Origin: Megamerina dolium
Lineage: Eukaryota; Arthropoda; Insecta; Diptera; Megamerinidae
NCBI GenBank assembly: GCA_963854835.1
Contig: OY978526.1
Span: 92,146,140 to 92,210,139 of the forward strand
DNA: 64,000 bases
Reading direction: 5' to 3'
Part shown: positions 35,212-49,354 of the stretch, in pieces
Layout of the letters: the number at the start of each line of letters is the position of its first letter
Position numbering within the stretch: the first letter of the stretch is position 1
Made by a program: the position numbers and the translations under genes
Notes under the pieces: model-generated
The model's database searches: none
Told to the model about the DNA's origin: nothing
Seen by the model: only the letters and a program-made list of their open reading frames with translations

Positions 35212-38200
35212 TAGGATAATATTATTATTTTTTATTTTATGTTACAACATATCCTCTTACTTAACATGAGACTTGCAATAACTTACAATAAACATGAAGA
35301 ATTTTAATGTTATAGGAATACATGTGCTGCATAAATTTCAATAAAAAAATGCACCCGAATTCCACGAAAATACATGCACAAGTGAATGGTCATAAGAATT
35401 GCCTATGTACATATTATTGTACGTATAAGAAGGCACGAATGTGCTGCAAGTTAAGGTTTAACACTCAAATTGAGACTGTCAGGTTGTACGTAGTCTTCAG
35501 CCAAGAACAAACATGTTTGACAAGTAGATTTATATTGTAAAGAGATTTTGCGAGGAATGGAATGAATATTAATAGATATTTCGACTTAATGATAATAATT
35601 AGAGATTTAATATAATGCCCTAAAATTTGTTTAGTGTGCCCGTCTTGGCACGACCTGCCCTTTCCTTTAATCTTCCAATATATTATATTTAACACAAATG
35701 TTAACATAAAATTTGAAGTATATTATTTGTTCATACCATCTTACAGGGAAAGAAAAAATTGAGCCCCACACCCCCAAATATGAAGAAGTTTTGCAAGACA
35801 ATTCCGAAAAAAAAAATTTTTTTTTGCCGAACGTAGGGGTCGACTTTTTACATTTTTCGTAGTAACTTCGGCATTTGCAGACGGATTTTGAAGTGTGATA
35901 TATCGATGTTTTTATCTCAAGGAGACACATCTATTTATTTCAAAAAGTAGTAACGGTATTATTTCAGGTACCATTCGATTAGAGATTATTTAGTATGTCA
36001 TACCTACCGGAATATTAAAAAAAATTGTTACCGATATTCGGCAACAAAAATTTTAAAAATAAATTTAAACATTAGAAAAAATTTTTACATTAGAAGATAT
36101 GTATATAAATAGTTCAGACAATTAGGTATAATATAAAAATGAATTTTAATTCCTACTTCTTCATCATCCTCTCTTCTTCTTTGAATTGTATTTCTTTTCT
36201 ACATATATTGAGATATAGAAACATACATAAATATATGTATGTATCCAAGGCACACGTATTGTTTACAAAATGATCAATTCATTTGACCATAACTACACTA
36301 ATTTTACATAATTAAATTGAAATTGTCAATATTATTATTATACAGATATTATACATATGTACATGCTAATGAATGGACTATTGATTGGCAGTTACTATTA
36401 TATATACGTATGTACTAGTATATACCTATTGTATTGTCATCTATAACTTTATGCTATAAAATACTTCCTTCCGTATGTTATACACATACATACGTACATA
36501 TTATGCTGGTGATTGGGTTATTTTTTATTGAATTTTGCTATCGCTTACATTTCAATTGTATTGTATAATATCTTGTATATTATACATATTAATGCAATTG
36601 TATACTTTTGCAGATAATCATTTTCAGCATAAGGAAATTATGTATTGCAATTCAAGTTAATTTCAAGTGACCAAGTGATAAAAAATTATATAATTTCACT
36701 TTCTTACATTTATACATACTATGTATAACTATTTGAAACTCTACTGAATGACTTAGTGCGTACGTATATTCCTATGCATATCAACACTCCTACTGTGGAT
36801 ATATATTTTTTTTATATAATTTAATACTACTCCACTAAACCTTTTTGTTATATTTTCTCTTTAAGCACAACTCTTTAATTTTGCACTAAATTTAAAATGT
36901 TGAGCTGAGTTGTATATTATGAAGTACATTCGAGCATGAATAAGTGAAAGATGAACAATGAAAGGGGTCAGATTATTTGAATTTAATTTCTAGTCACAAT
37001 TTCTTCAGCATTCCATTCTTATAATAGAATTTCTGAACTTTTATAAGTGAAATTTATTTTCTATTTATTAAAATTTAGATTTATATGTGTAATTTAATCT
37101 CTCTTCTTGTGAATTTGCCTCAACCACAAAATTAAAAAATTAAATATATAGAATTTGTGGCGAAAAGAAGTAATTACTTAAATCGATTAAATTGTTAATT
37201 TAAAAATTTATCGTTTAAGGATGGAACTATATTTTTTATCGTTATCTAATATCACATATTAAGACTGTAATAAATACTCACTCTGATCCAATACTGTGTG
37301 TACAGAAAAGCCTAGATTTGCACAAAAAATATTTTTTTTTGAGTTGTGAAATATTTTACTTCAATTATTAGATATCAATTTCAATTTCAGATATCATACA
37401 AAAAATCTATATTTCAAATAATTGTTAAAAAATTTTATTTGAATTAATTATTGCTTAATTTATTCAAAAAAAAAAAAAAAAAAATGTGCTAGCCACACCT
37501 TAGTCTTTTGTGTTAAGCAAGTCTCTTTCTAATATCAATAAAAAATTGTAATATTTTCCGTTACTATAAATTCTAAAGCAAAAGTTCGTTACACTTGAAT
37601 AAATTGTAGATCTATCTATGTTGATCTACATATTGAAATGCTCATGATGGAATCGAAACATTTTAAAATGCCAAACATGAGACAATAAATTTGAAAAACT
37701 TGCGCAACGCATACTTAAACGGAAATTCTGATGTAATAACTGTTAATACTTTGTTGTCTTCTTCTCTTGTATGCGAAGTGTGATTGTATTCATATTAAGG
37801 TGGATTGTTTTTATATGGAGATGTTTTATTTTTATTTTTATTATTTTTTTTTTTTGTAAATCTTATATAAATAAAAAAGTTCAATCTTCTATTGTTACAT
37901 TCATTAATTCTATATTTGTTGAATAGCATTTTTTGTATTGTTTAGAATTTGTATTAAAGTAAAATATGTCATTGTGAAACATATGGGCAACCTCATAATA
38001 TCAAAAAAAAATTTTTTTTCTTCTTATTATGAAAATTGTAATTTCTGGTTATTGGCAAATTTATACAAATTCCTCTTACTATGAAGAATTTGTTTTAATT
38101 TGTTTGATTTGTTCATTCTAAGCTTAGTAGTCTTGGTGGCACCCCTTAACATACGATGAGACATATAATACATGCCTATTTTATGTATTTAGTTTTGATC

Positions 38201-41200
38201 TAAAACACTTATCAACCATTCAACATGTATTTCCAAACCATAAAAAACACCTCCGCTTTCACCCACCTTAATGCGTATGTATACGCACATACATATGTAC
38301 CTAGGTTTATTTATGTATCAACATAGTATAATGTTTCAACATCTGGATATTTGTTGCATTAAATTAATTCGATCGAAATACGGTTAAATACGAATATGTA
38401 AAACATGTTTTTCGTAAATTTATCACGCATAAATGAGCACACTCACCACTTACACTCACACAAAAGCACTGAAACAGAAGCATAATAGCAACATATTCAT
38501 TTAGAATAAATGACAAATGCATATGTTAATTGACCCTATATTTTATTTTCAAAAATTTTTGTTTGTGAATTTGTTTGTGAAAGAGCGATTGAGTGATTAT
38601 CAACATTTAAATCTAAATAAATATATACCCGCCTATAGCCTATATCATCTATATACATATGTATATACATAAATGTATAAGATATTATTTTGAATTTATT
38701 TATTTATTTGCTTAAAAAAAAAATTCTTTTTTTGTCAGTTTAGTATTCTTACGCTTATATTTCGTAATCTGATTCATTTGAGTTATTCTCTTTTCCCTAC
38801 ATTGCTTGTAATTATTTTATGCTAAGCACATTTTAATTTTTATACATTTAAAGCAGAAAATAAAACCAAACAACAAGCATACGATAGCAAGCATTTCTTC
38901 GATTGCAAAAAAAAAAAATGTGTTACGTGAAAAAATTTTGATTTCAACAACAATCACAAGAAAAGATCAAAAAATCATTTAAAGACCGGGTGCTAATTGA
39001 ATAATAATTAATTTTTATTTGATAAAACATTGGCTATTGCACTTTATTTTTATAGCCTGAAGGTAGAAATATTTGTATACAGTTACATTTTTGTACATAT
39101 ACCACAAAGGGCCTAATTGGTTTGTGTGTGTGCACAATAAACAAATATTATTTTTGTCATTTGTTGCGATGTTAATTTGAGGTTGCATTTTTATGTATTT
39201 GTTTTCATATCATCAAATTGTACATATGTTTTACGGTTTTTTTTTTATTATGAATTTTATTGCCGTTTGCCCATGTAAATATGTACATGCATATATAAGC
39301 GTATGCATTTATAAATGCATATTTATGTATATATGTATAGGTATTTATGATTGTTTGTGTTCGTGTACATACGTTATACTATGGCGTGTTTTTTAAAATG
39401 CATTTTTCATAACTAATTTTCACTTTTATATCCTCATTTTATTTCCATATACATACGAGTACAATGATATGTATATAAATTTCACTATTAAAAATTAACA
39501 GCATAAACATTGTTTTTATGTTTGTAAACACCTGCAAAAAAAAAAAAAATTACGCGAGAAAAATCAATTATTACCCACTTATATGATATGATGATAAAGA
39601 TAATACTATATAATTTGAAGGTGGATAAACTTATTGAAATCATCTATTATACAATATATTATACAAGTGGTATTCCTAACATGTGTTTTAGGTTTAGTGC
39701 CATAATGTCGTATAAATTAATGATGAAAAATTTAGTGCAATTTTGTTTATAATTTTATACATTTGCTCGTTTTTATAGCACACATTTTTTTCGACATTAG
39801 TACACGCAACCATGTGCTTATTATTAATTGTGTCTTCTTGGGTGAATGACACACCCTACGTAGCACAATGATTATGAATGTGCGTTCAAAGGGAATGAAC
39901 AAATCCATCGATTGTGAATTAATATTATTAAATTTATTATTTTCTTCAATTAAGGTCGGAATAGGGTTAATTCGTGTAAAAAAAGGCACATTTTTGTGAT
40001 TTTTTTTTTTATGAAACAGTTAAAATCTATTTACAATATAGTATGACATTTGAAGAATATTGTGTATAATTTTCATTGAGAAATATTAAAAAATTCGGCA
40101 ATGTCAGCAATTATTCTGGAGCGTCTCGCAAAAAAAGTTGAATTGCATCATCTGAAATCAAAAAATCAAAATTATATAGTTAGATAATCGCTTTGCCCAG
40201 GTAACGCTAGGGGCTTTTCGAAATTTCAATTTTTCGCTTTTTGGGAACACTGAAGAAAGAAACGCGATTTTTTTGCGAAAAAATCGGTTAATTGTAAAAT
40301 GAAAAATATTAAAAAATTGGACAAATTTGAAATAAAACTAGCGTTACGTCGTAAATTATGTACAGAAATAGTGTTCAAAATTTCAAAACGATCGGTGCAG
40401 TAGTTTTGAAGTTATAAGGGACACCGACTTTGAAAACGTGAGTTGTGGGAAAAACGCTCATGACTTCGTCAATTTTCCTCCGATTGATAGACACAACATT
40501 CTTGAGATATTATGCATTCAATAAAAAAAAAATCGCACTAAAAAAAATTAAAAAACCCCTTAAGTGAATTGAAATTATCACCTAGTTTCCGTTTATATTA
40601 TAAAAACTATAAGCACATATAATACCTTAAGTATGATATCAGCAACTGATGACATAAATTAAAAAATTAATTTGCTTACGAACTGTAAGTTTGTAGGTTG
40701 ATATTATGACCAAACATACATACACATACAGTGGTATATGTATGTGTAATCTACATGGCCACAGTAGTTAATTGTAATGCTTTAAATTGGTGTTTAACCT
40801 ATAATAGGGCATTTGTTAAGCGCTTTGCGCCACCTTCTCCATATTAAATTAATTAAAAAACGTAATGAAAGCGAAAGAAAAAAAAAAAAAATACATACAG
40901 AAGACAAATTTATTTGCGTACAAGTATACTTTCGCCCGTAACATATAGTGATACCAATATACACAAAAGAAAAACAATAAAAATATAGTATAGTATCATC
41001 GACAACAATAACATCTATTTTTATGGTTTTTATGGTTAGACCAAAAGCTACATGCAATACTTTCAAATATGAATATTATGGGCAAAGAATGTACATATAT
41101 ATATGCTTACCTACAGATATGTTACAATACATACCTACATAAATGGTTGAATTCAACCAGTATATAGTCTATACAGATATGTATCAACTTCCGGTAACAT

Positions 41201-41374
41201 TTGTAGTTGTATAGTTAACACTATTTCTACCATGATTTTGATATGTACCTATTTCTATGAAATGGTGTGTTTTTTGGCGCTTGAATGCAAGTAATTGCCA
41301 ATATGGTCGGAATTTAAAATTATCAATTAAATTTATACAATTTGAGTATGTCCACAACAGGAGCTTTTTTTATT
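35212..41374. other. Long AT-rich DNA, no gene seen
   Basis: About 6 kb of very AT-rich sequence, rich in ATACATATGTA-like motifs and poly-A/T runs. A GC-richer stretch at 40080-40560 is a candidate dispersed repeat (listed separately). On the minus strand a TTTTTTTTTTTTTGCAG acceptor-like site lies at about 39552-39536, but what follows is only VYKHKNNVYAVNF then stop. No convincing exon or RNA gene. Confidence 0.55.
40080..40560. repeat. Candidate dispersed repeat of unknown class
   Basis: This block differs in texture from its AT-rich surroundings. It has phrases such as CGATCGGTGCAGTAGTTTTG, AAGTTATAAGGGACACCGAC and GTGGGAAAAACGCTCATGAC. Similar wording occurs in unclassified interspersed repeats of insects, as far as I recall. 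I see no terminal repeats and no coding frame, and no second copy in the window. Confidence 0.25.
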
Positions 41375-41783
41375 TTCTCGGGATCTCGGGTCGATCACGG
41401 CGTTAAATTTGCATTCTTGTTTTTGCCAATGCAATACAGTCGCACAGTATGTGTTCTGTAGTTTCATCCTCTTTAAGACAGAGCCGACCTTATGTATCGT
41501 CAAGAATGTGGATTTTAGTGAGGTGAAATTTCAGGTAGTAATGTCCTGAAAGGAACCTCCCACTATTTTTCTGATATTTGTCTTGCACATATTGCGCAGT
41601 TCCCTATTGTAGGTGTATGGCCTAACCAACCTTTTGGCTTGGCCAAGCTTTTGTATCCCTTCCCAGTGGGATAACCTTATTCGTTGTACCTAGGAAGTGG
41701 ATGTTATTAAAGCATTCTTCGACTCGAAAGAATAAGACGCTAGAAATTGCTTGAATTTCGGCCTGAAAGACGCCAGGCCTAAC
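41375..41783 (-). pseudogene. LINE RNase H / zinc-knuckle scrap
   Basis: Minus-strand translation gives GVFQAEIQAISSVLFF, the RNase H Glu motif. After a deletion come LSGHYYLKFHLTKIHILDD and a zinc knuckle CLKEDETTEHILCDC with flanking residues, in different frames. It is related in layout to the 11-12 kb fragment but diverged in sequence. A (CAA)n stretch immediately follows at 41782-41796. Confidence 0.72.
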
Positions 41784-43271
41784 AACAACAACAACAAAAA
41801 TCAAAGAATATTTATTTTCAAGCATTTCACATGAGTCTTTTTATGAACGTCTTTCAAATTAAGCGGAATTCACGTGAACACATCTTTTTTACAGCGATCT
41901 CTTCATAATTACATGGATTTATTCTATATTATGAACAAAAATTGGAGGAAATACGTGAAATTATTTATTTTATACTTGTATCAATATACGGATCATATCA
42001 TATTTATACACTTTCGCTTCAATTACCATATATGCAGTTAACCTAATTTACTTATGATTATTATTATCTATTTTGTTTTTTTTTTTGTTTTTGTGCAACA
42101 CCGGATCTTATCTCAAACTGTCGACCAAAGTTTCTCAATAAAAAATAAAGTACAGTAATATGTACAATGTATGTAGTACATACAAATATTTATATGTATG
42201 TAGAGACTATATTTGTGCGAACAAGTTCCTTTTTGCTAGTTTAGTTTTTTCCTCAATTTCCATTTTGATCAACAAACAAAATGACAACAATCAACAGACC
42301 AAGAAATTTAGAACGGCAGCATAGTCAGCAATAGACTGTAAACATGAATGGTGGCTGTGGTAAGATGAACATAAAGAGATGAATACATGGTTGATCATAT
42401 ATAATATATATGTACATACATAAGTACTACATATGCACATGTATAAATATTTATTTGTCGCTTAAGCGGTTAAATCAACATACCACAACAACGCACAAAA
42501 GCTATATAGTATCTAACTATACAAATAGTACAGTGCTCATATTGAAAAATGTCCAAAAAAGGGATTGGCTTACCTTTCAAGAGATTCTCTTCCTCTATTA
42601 TTGCGTGCATGAATGATTGTACCCCCAGCGGGAAACTGTAAAACAATAGAAAGCGAAAAAGTAGTTGTAACTTCTTTGTTTATTTATTCAATAGTTATTC
42701 AATAGTTGCTGGATTATGCGGTCAAAACTTGATAAGTGCAACTTCATTCGAAATGTGTATTTGTAATCCACTACATTTCGCATATTGATCGAGTAGGCAC
42801 TTAAAAGTATACTGAAATACTGCACATATTAAAGAATTTATAAATTTTCATATGAAATTGGGAAATATTCAGCAACAATTGACCTGAAATAAATTTTTGC
42901 TTTACCAAATAGTGCATCGAAATATGTGAAATATGTTGACATAAATTATGGAATTCAAACATTTTCATCGATGAATTTATTGATACATTTATCAACCTTG
43001 TGCAATGTATATTTCCTACTTACAATATAATATATAATTTCCCTCTGGGTGCATACATATACTACATACTACATACATATGTAAGTATAAAAATCCATAT
43101 ATGTATGTAAATGCTTCCTCTTGGCTCTTGTTAGCAGTTTGCAAATATAAAAAAATAATATTTGCTATTGTTTTATTGTCAATGTGGTCATATTATTGTT
43201 GTGATCTACTATTACCTTCTCTAGACATTTTTGTTGAGACACATTACTACTAGCATCTTCATGGCTGCAGA

Positions 43272-43301
43272 CATCATCATCATCATCATCATCATCATCA
43301 T
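43272..43301. repeat. (CAT)n microsatellite
   Basis: About ten CAT units. Confidence 0.9.
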
Positions 43302-43384
43302 TGTCATCATGCTCACTGAACATTTACTCAAATTCATTTATCTTCATTAGAAATCCTTTGCAAAGTTGGTATTGTAGTAAAATC

Positions 43385-43424
43385 GTAAGCAACATGTGTA
43401 AGCAACATGTGTAAGCAACATGTG
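43385..43424. repeat. 13-bp tandem triplication
   Basis: GTAAGCAACATGT is repeated three times in a row. Confidence 0.9.
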
Positions 43425-43575
43425 ATGGTGGTCGATCGATCATTGTGTATGCAATGAAATCTTAACCAACATTATAAGAATTATATTAATAACGATGACA
43501 ATCCTTATGAATATCACCATTAGTTCAATGCATGACTTGTATGTAGATATAATGAAAATTATATATAGTTACGAA

Positions 43576-43692
43576 GGTGGGTTGATAAATTCGTGAAATT
43601 TAAAACAAGAAAGTAATTCATTTAACAAAAATCTATTGATTTTTAACATAGTCTTCATTTATGTCGATACACTTTGCCAAGGGATTTTTTAT
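43576..43692 (-). mobile_element. Possible mariner 3'-end scrap
   Basis: On the minus strand a short frame reads LAKCIDINEDYVKNQ then stop, matching the usual mariner transposase C-terminus (xKCIxxxGDYVEK). The plus strand starts GGTGGGTTGATAAATTCGTG, which could be the terminal repeat. No matching other end was found. Confidence 0.45.
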
Positions 43693-46050
43693 AATAATTT
43701 GTTTATATTCCCATTTAAATTTCAATTTTTTTTGGACTGCTAATTGGTCTTCATTTCTAAATATCATAATTACTGGTACTATTAAATTTACTTCTAAATT
43801 TTAATTAATTGCAGTGTTTAGATATCATTTGGCAATTATAGTTAACATATTACTAATATTTTTTGGAAATACTAAGAAATTTATTCTTCTGTTCAAACTG
43901 CAGATTGACTATTATTGTAGATTGCTTCAATATATTTCATAAGTTTGTTGGACACGCCGATCTATAAAATTTATTGATTAATTATTTTATCGATTCCTTG
44001 TCAAATGTCGCCTTAAAATCGACAATGAAAGTGAACCCATAATGACGGACTTTCATAAAAATTATTCCAAAATAATTGCTTGGCTGATTTATATCCTCTG
44101 TTTTATGTATATTTAGAAATACAACAGTTTTTACGAACACTTCATAATTGGCTTGATGTTTTATTTAACTTCACTTGATTAGCCAGATAATAAAACCAAT
44201 ATAATTTTGCTTATATTAGCGACATTTTATATATTTTTCATGGACTTATCAACCGGGCCTTGTACATATAAAATTTTTTTCCAACCTGAATTAAAGTGAA
44301 ATTATTTACTTTGATTCTATTCGCTCTGGAGATACCGATGACACATATATGCACTTGCTTAGCTATTCAACACACACCAAATTCATCAATTCGATATAGT
44401 GAAAATATTTTTTAATTATTTTTTTTTTATAACCCTTCTATTACGCTTTTAATTACACGAATATCAATAAATATTACGCATTCTGAAAATGCTAGAAAAA
44501 GTGGGTAATATGTGAGACTTTCGCCAAAAAGTACGTTACATTAGCGATATAACTTCTTCGAACTTCGATATAACTTCGATATAACTTCGAAAATTCTTCA
44601 TAATTTACGATAGTAGTTCGAGAATAGCTTTGCAGAAAATTAAAACACTTTCAAGAATAAATATTTTACTTTCAAGAATTCTTCATATTTAGTGATAGTC
44701 GTTAAAAACGAAAATTTGGTCGATTGGGTAATGTTTATCGGAGTTTGTTCACTCATATGGTCATTTATTTAAAAAGTGAGAAAAACAATTCTACGCAAAA
44801 TAACGGTAGAGCTAAAAAGGAAGGTGGATTCCATTAAATTTCTTTTTACTTCTTTCACTTGCATTGCATTTCTTTTTGTTTTGCTGTTTTTTTTTTTTCT
44901 ATATTTTTTTTTTTTTTTTTGCGAAAAGAAAAGGTTTTTGACCTGTTTATGCTATACAAACAAATCTGTATTCAAGCTCATGTATGAATATGTACGTTCA
45001 TATGTATGTATTTGGGAATAATTGTATGTATACGGGTTCACTTGACGAGTGGACGTTTCGTACATACTTGCAAACTAGCAACGTGTTGTTTAAGCAAAAA
45101 TAAAAAATGAAAAAATATAAAATACTTGCAAATAAACAAAAAGTTGAGAGTGAATGTTTGCTGCACGATGAACAACAGGTTTTATATCTCAAAGATTAAA
45201 GCGGTTAATTTTCGTTTTTTTTTCTTCTTCTCCTTTTTTTTCGGTTTCTTTTGTTTGTTTACAATTATTTGTCGTGATATTCGGCATCGTAGGGATTTCG
45301 ATATAATTATAGTATATGAAAATAAATGAGGAATAAGAGTAAATACGATAAAAAAAAAAAATAAAAATAAAAATAAAATAAAATAATAAAAATAAATAAA
45401 TAAACATTTCTATTTCATTCACAAATATATTAATACAGCTTTTTTGTAGTTGATACCTTAGAAGTATATACATAACTATAAAAATACATTCATACATACA
45501 TATACCTTAATTTTGAATTTACATTAATCATTTGTTATTTCTATTTTTAGGTAAGTTGATTAAACTATTAATTCCACATACCTACATATAGCGATTTGAA
45601 TGTAAGTGATCTTTTTTGTAACATATCGCAATTAAGCAAAAAATGAGAGTGAGTTATTATGCGTTTTGAAATTTTATTTTAGTTGAACACTTAAGGAATT
45701 ATATAAAAATAGGATCTAAGCAAATCTTCATTAGGAGGAATATTTTCTGAGAGCATTTTAATTCATTAACTCGTTCATTCGTGTAATTTATCGACCCATT
45801 TTAAGAAATATTAAAAAAAATATCTATTAATTCGATTAACTTTTAAATTCATCCCATTTCTTTATACTCGGGATGTCAATTTTCGAAGTTTTGTCGATCT
45901 CGGGAGTTTCGGGACCTGAAAATACAATCCTGGGATTTCGAGTTCGTCCCCATATCGAGGCAGTAATTTTTTTTTTTATGTTGTTGGTTCCGTCTTATAC
46001 ATAAAACAAGCATAGTTACTGGTACAGTTCTACCAAATACCCCGCTTTCA
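43693..46050. other. AT-rich DNA, no gene seen
   Basis: Poly-T at 44890-44918 and 45217-45240, an A-rich low-complexity patch at 45348-45405, and a thrice-repeated CTTCGATATAA-like motif at 44550-44590. ORFs over these tracts are poly-Phe artefacts. Confidence 0.6.
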
Positions 46051-46065
46051 CCAACGTGGTCGCAC

Positions 46066-46095
46066 TATCGGTTGTAATGGGGATTACAACCGATA
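46066..46095. repeat. Perfect 13-bp-arm palindrome
   Basis: TATCGGTTGTAAT, a GGGG loop, then ATTACAACCGATA. The arms are exact inverted copies. It lies just before a mariner scrap. Confidence 0.9.
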
Positions 46096-46640
46096 AATTA
46101 AGATTTACATCCTTTAAATGTTATGGAAAACCGTAAAAACATTTGTGAAACTCTTCTGCAAAGACAAAGAAGAAAATAATTTTTACATTGAATTATCGCT
46201 GGAGATGAAAAATGGATGTGGATACTAGAATCCTAAAAGTAAAAAAGCATGGATAAAAACTGGTGAACCAGGTCCATCACAGCCAAAACGAGATATTCAT
46301 TGTGCTGAAGTTATACTCTGCATTTGGTGGAATATGAAAAGTATTGTGCATCATGAGGTGCTACAACCGAGTGAATAGACACAACAAATTAATTTTTCAA
46401 TATAACGCCAGACCACACATTGTTCAACCGGTTAAAAACTATTTAGTAGGACAGAACTGGGAAACATTACACCACCCGCCTTATTATCCTTCTATAACCT
46501 TAAATTTTTGGTTTTTTAATCAAGAATTCATATTTGTTTGAAGGACATTTTACAAAATACACCAAAATTGAAATTTATGAAATCACAATGGGCCAGTTTT
46601 TTGCCTAAATGCGCCCACCTCTGGAGGTCAGCCGCATAAT
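46096..46640 (+). pseudogene. Mariner transposase scrap, mori/irritans-like
   Basis: Plus-strand pieces in several frames include ENRKNICETLLQRQRRK, IIAGDEKW (first catalytic Asp), GEPGPSQPKRDIHCAKVI and LCIWWNMKSIVHHEVLQPSE. There follow KLIFQYNARPHIVQPVKNYL, with the usual Asp of QHDNA replaced, and a decayed HHPPYYPSITLN where HPPYSPDLAPSD is expected. Stops and a deletion between 46378 and 46390 break it. No terminal repeats were found. Confidence 0.78.
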
Positions 46641-48562
46641 CTAACCTAAATTTATGAACAACTGTGATCTGAAAGTTTTTGTCTGCATGATTTCATGCCT
46701 TGTTGATAATGAGATCGATATTGAAATAGTCGGTCTGTTAGGAGACAGATAGTTGTCAATTGGGCAGCTAGATAACGGAGGATGGGGTAATTCCGACCCA
46801 TGGACTAAGTAGGACCACCTTCTTTTTTTTAATATGGCAGAACCTTACGAGTTTTTGATTGTGACATTAGTATCGTCTCTGGGCACAAGCAATTTCGTTT
46901 GCATTTAACATTTATTTGAGGTTAAGACGCATTTTGCTTTGACAACTCCCTAAGATTGACTATCAACATGAGATTTTTCTGAGCAATTGATAGATGCGAG
47001 CTTAACCAATTAGTAGGTAATTTATTAAGCTAATATTATTCATTTTTCTAATTGGTATGTATAAATATTTCACAATTTCTAACGTCCAAGAATGGTTTCA
47101 CTTATGATCCACTAAATTCATAAATTAATTTCAACAACATTCGAAGAAATTCATATTTTAAAAAATTGTGTTATTGTGGTTTTAGAAAATTTCTCATGCT
47201 TAAATCTCAACTTTAAAATGACATTCAAAATGTTTGATTCGAAACTATTTTCAAAGAATTGTGATTCAAACCAATAAAAAGCTTTCGGAATTTCCCCACC
47301 TTCTCCTATGCATTTACTTGCGTGTATATTCGCTAGCCGTGTCGATAATACATGTTTTAGTCTTTTGGTGACCTGGCTCTAACACTTATGCGCATGTGAA
47401 TTTAAGCTTGAATATTGTTCGGTCGATAAGTTGATAGTCGATAGTTGTATATTTACGTAATTCGATCAACGAAACACACAGAGAGCGAAAGATAGAGACA
47501 AACAATGAGTATTGCATAGGAAACGTGGTGGTTGCAATCAAAAACTCTTTTTGAAATCATTAAATTTTGTAAAATGACAACACCTACTACATATATACAT
47601 ACGTACAATATTTACGCTTACGTCAGAGCTTTGCCCTTCTCTGTGCTCCATGCATACTTTCTGTGAAAATTATAAGCTATATTTAGTAGGCTTTGTTGTT
47701 GATCATTAATTGACCGTGATCGGGTTGATTATTAGTTATACTTATTTCAATTGTGTTTTCGATGTTATTTTTTCCGCTTCAATTACATTTTATTATTAGT
47801 GTTTTGTTGGGATTGTGCATTTGCCCATTGCTGATGCTTATGGCCGCTGATTGTGAAGGCGATCATTATATTGTTTTTGTAATGCAATAACTATGTGATG
47901 TGTAAATATGTATAATAGAAAGAAGAAAGAAATAGGTACCTACGTACTGTTTGTATGCTTATTCTGTTTTTTGTTTTTTATAACGTACCGATAGAATATC
48001 TTAAATATAATATTTGTGTGCGTATATTGTTAAATGGTCCACTGTTATTAACATACGAAATATTATATTTACATTTACAATTATTTGTTGCAATCGATAT
48101 TATTCAAATTACTATTAATTGATTACTTAAAAATAATATTGTATATTTAAGATCTTCAATCAATTTAAGTAGGCGTTTTAGTAGGATTAAATTCCAAATT
48201 GAAGCACATGAACTGTATTAATCTATATTATTATTCAAAATGAAAAAAAAAAAAAAAAATATTAGAAAGTACTGAAATTGAGACGTAAAATGATTTTTTT
48301 ATACAAACAACACATGTCACTGAACTACCTTTTAGCTAAGTGTCCATCAAGGTGTATTACAACAATACACAGGTTAGTTATTATTCTAATATGCTTATAA
48401 TAGAAATGATGCCATAGCAAAAGGTTTAACTTAATGCATCGTAGCAGACTTGCATGTAAATATCGTACATATATATAATATTATATATACGCAACTGAAC
48501 GTTTAAACTTAGTTATAACCGTAAATTTGCTACACTACTTGTGGCGGTTACGGCTTAGTCTA

Positions 48563-48595
<33 letters not shown>

Positions 48596-49072
48596 TTTGT
48601 TTAACCACTTCTAAGCAAACACATAAATAGACAAGTTCAAATTTATGGTCTTTTTGTTCAACTTCGAAGAAATACTAAAGCCAGAGAAGGAGATTATGAG
48701 CCAGTCATTGATATTTTTTTAATGTAAAAGAATATGTACATAATAACAATATACGAGTATATGTAGTTGTTAGTTTACACTTCTGCTTCTCATTACTTAT
48801 ACTTTTATTATTCTCTTCTTGAAGTTGTAAAGTGGACCAGATCAATTACAATTACAATTACAGTACTACATACGAGCAAGAGGATGTTAAACCACAAGCA
48901 TTGAATTTTATTTTTATTGTTCCGATCGTAAAGATGAAATATTTAAAACGTGTACGACTGCTAAGTGCCTAGTTAAGATAAAGAAAAAAATTATTTTCGC
49001 TTCACTGGTCCATGTGGGGCAACATATTTAAATGTTTGCTGATTAATTTGAACAAATACAAAATCAATTAAA
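46641..49072. other. AT-rich DNA, no gene seen
   Basis: A (TTA)n tract lies at 48566-48592. A GC-richer patch at 46620-46830 could be old transposon 3' sequence but has no recognisable motif. Confidence 0.55.
48566..48592. repeat. (TTA)n microsatellite
   Basis: About nine ATT/TTA units. Confidence 0.9.
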
Positions 49073-49290
49073 CTAAATAACATCTCCTAAAGCGCTATAA
49101 GCTGGATTGATGCCCTTAATTGAGAGTTTAGCTTTGTCCAAATATTGTATATCGTTAAAAATATGCACCACAATCGCTTCTAAGGCATCATTGAGCTTTG
49201 AAGTCAGATTTAGAATTTCAGCTCAGAATTTTTATGAAGGCATCAATTGCTTTGGGTTCCGCAGTCTGTAGATGTTTAAAATAAAAAATG
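49073..49290 (-). pseudogene. Decayed coding segment of unknown family
   Basis: The minus strand reads AEPKAIDAFIKIL in one frame. After a stop or frame change near 49220 it reads AEILNLTSKLNDALEAIVVH, IFNDIQYLDKAKLSIKGINP and AYSALGDVI, then a TAG at 49073-49075. The two parts look like consecutive pieces of one protein broken by a small indel. The composition is convincingly protein-like. I do not recognise the family. Plausible sources are a retroelement gag/env-like gene or a host pseudogene. Confidence 0.35.
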
Positions 49291-49352
49291 CCGTTTTTTA
49301 AAATTTTCCTTTTTCGATATACTGTAGATGTACTGTAATGCACTGCATAATA
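49291..49352. other. Short AT-rich spacer
   Basis: Nothing recognised. Confidence 0.5.
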
Positions 49353-49354
49353 TA

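Larger units (their letters stand above)
41797..43570. other. AT-rich spacer
   Basis: Contains a (CAT)n tract at 43272-43301 and a 13-bp triplication at 43385-43424. No gene seen. Confidence 0.6.

Noticed and set aside
39530..39552. Strong minus-strand T13 GCAG acceptor
   Set aside because: It is followed by only 13 weak codons before a stop; a cryptic site in a poly-T tract is more likely.
44776..45497. Poly-Phe ORFs on both strands
   Set aside because: Produced by poly-T/poly-A tracts, not by coding selection.
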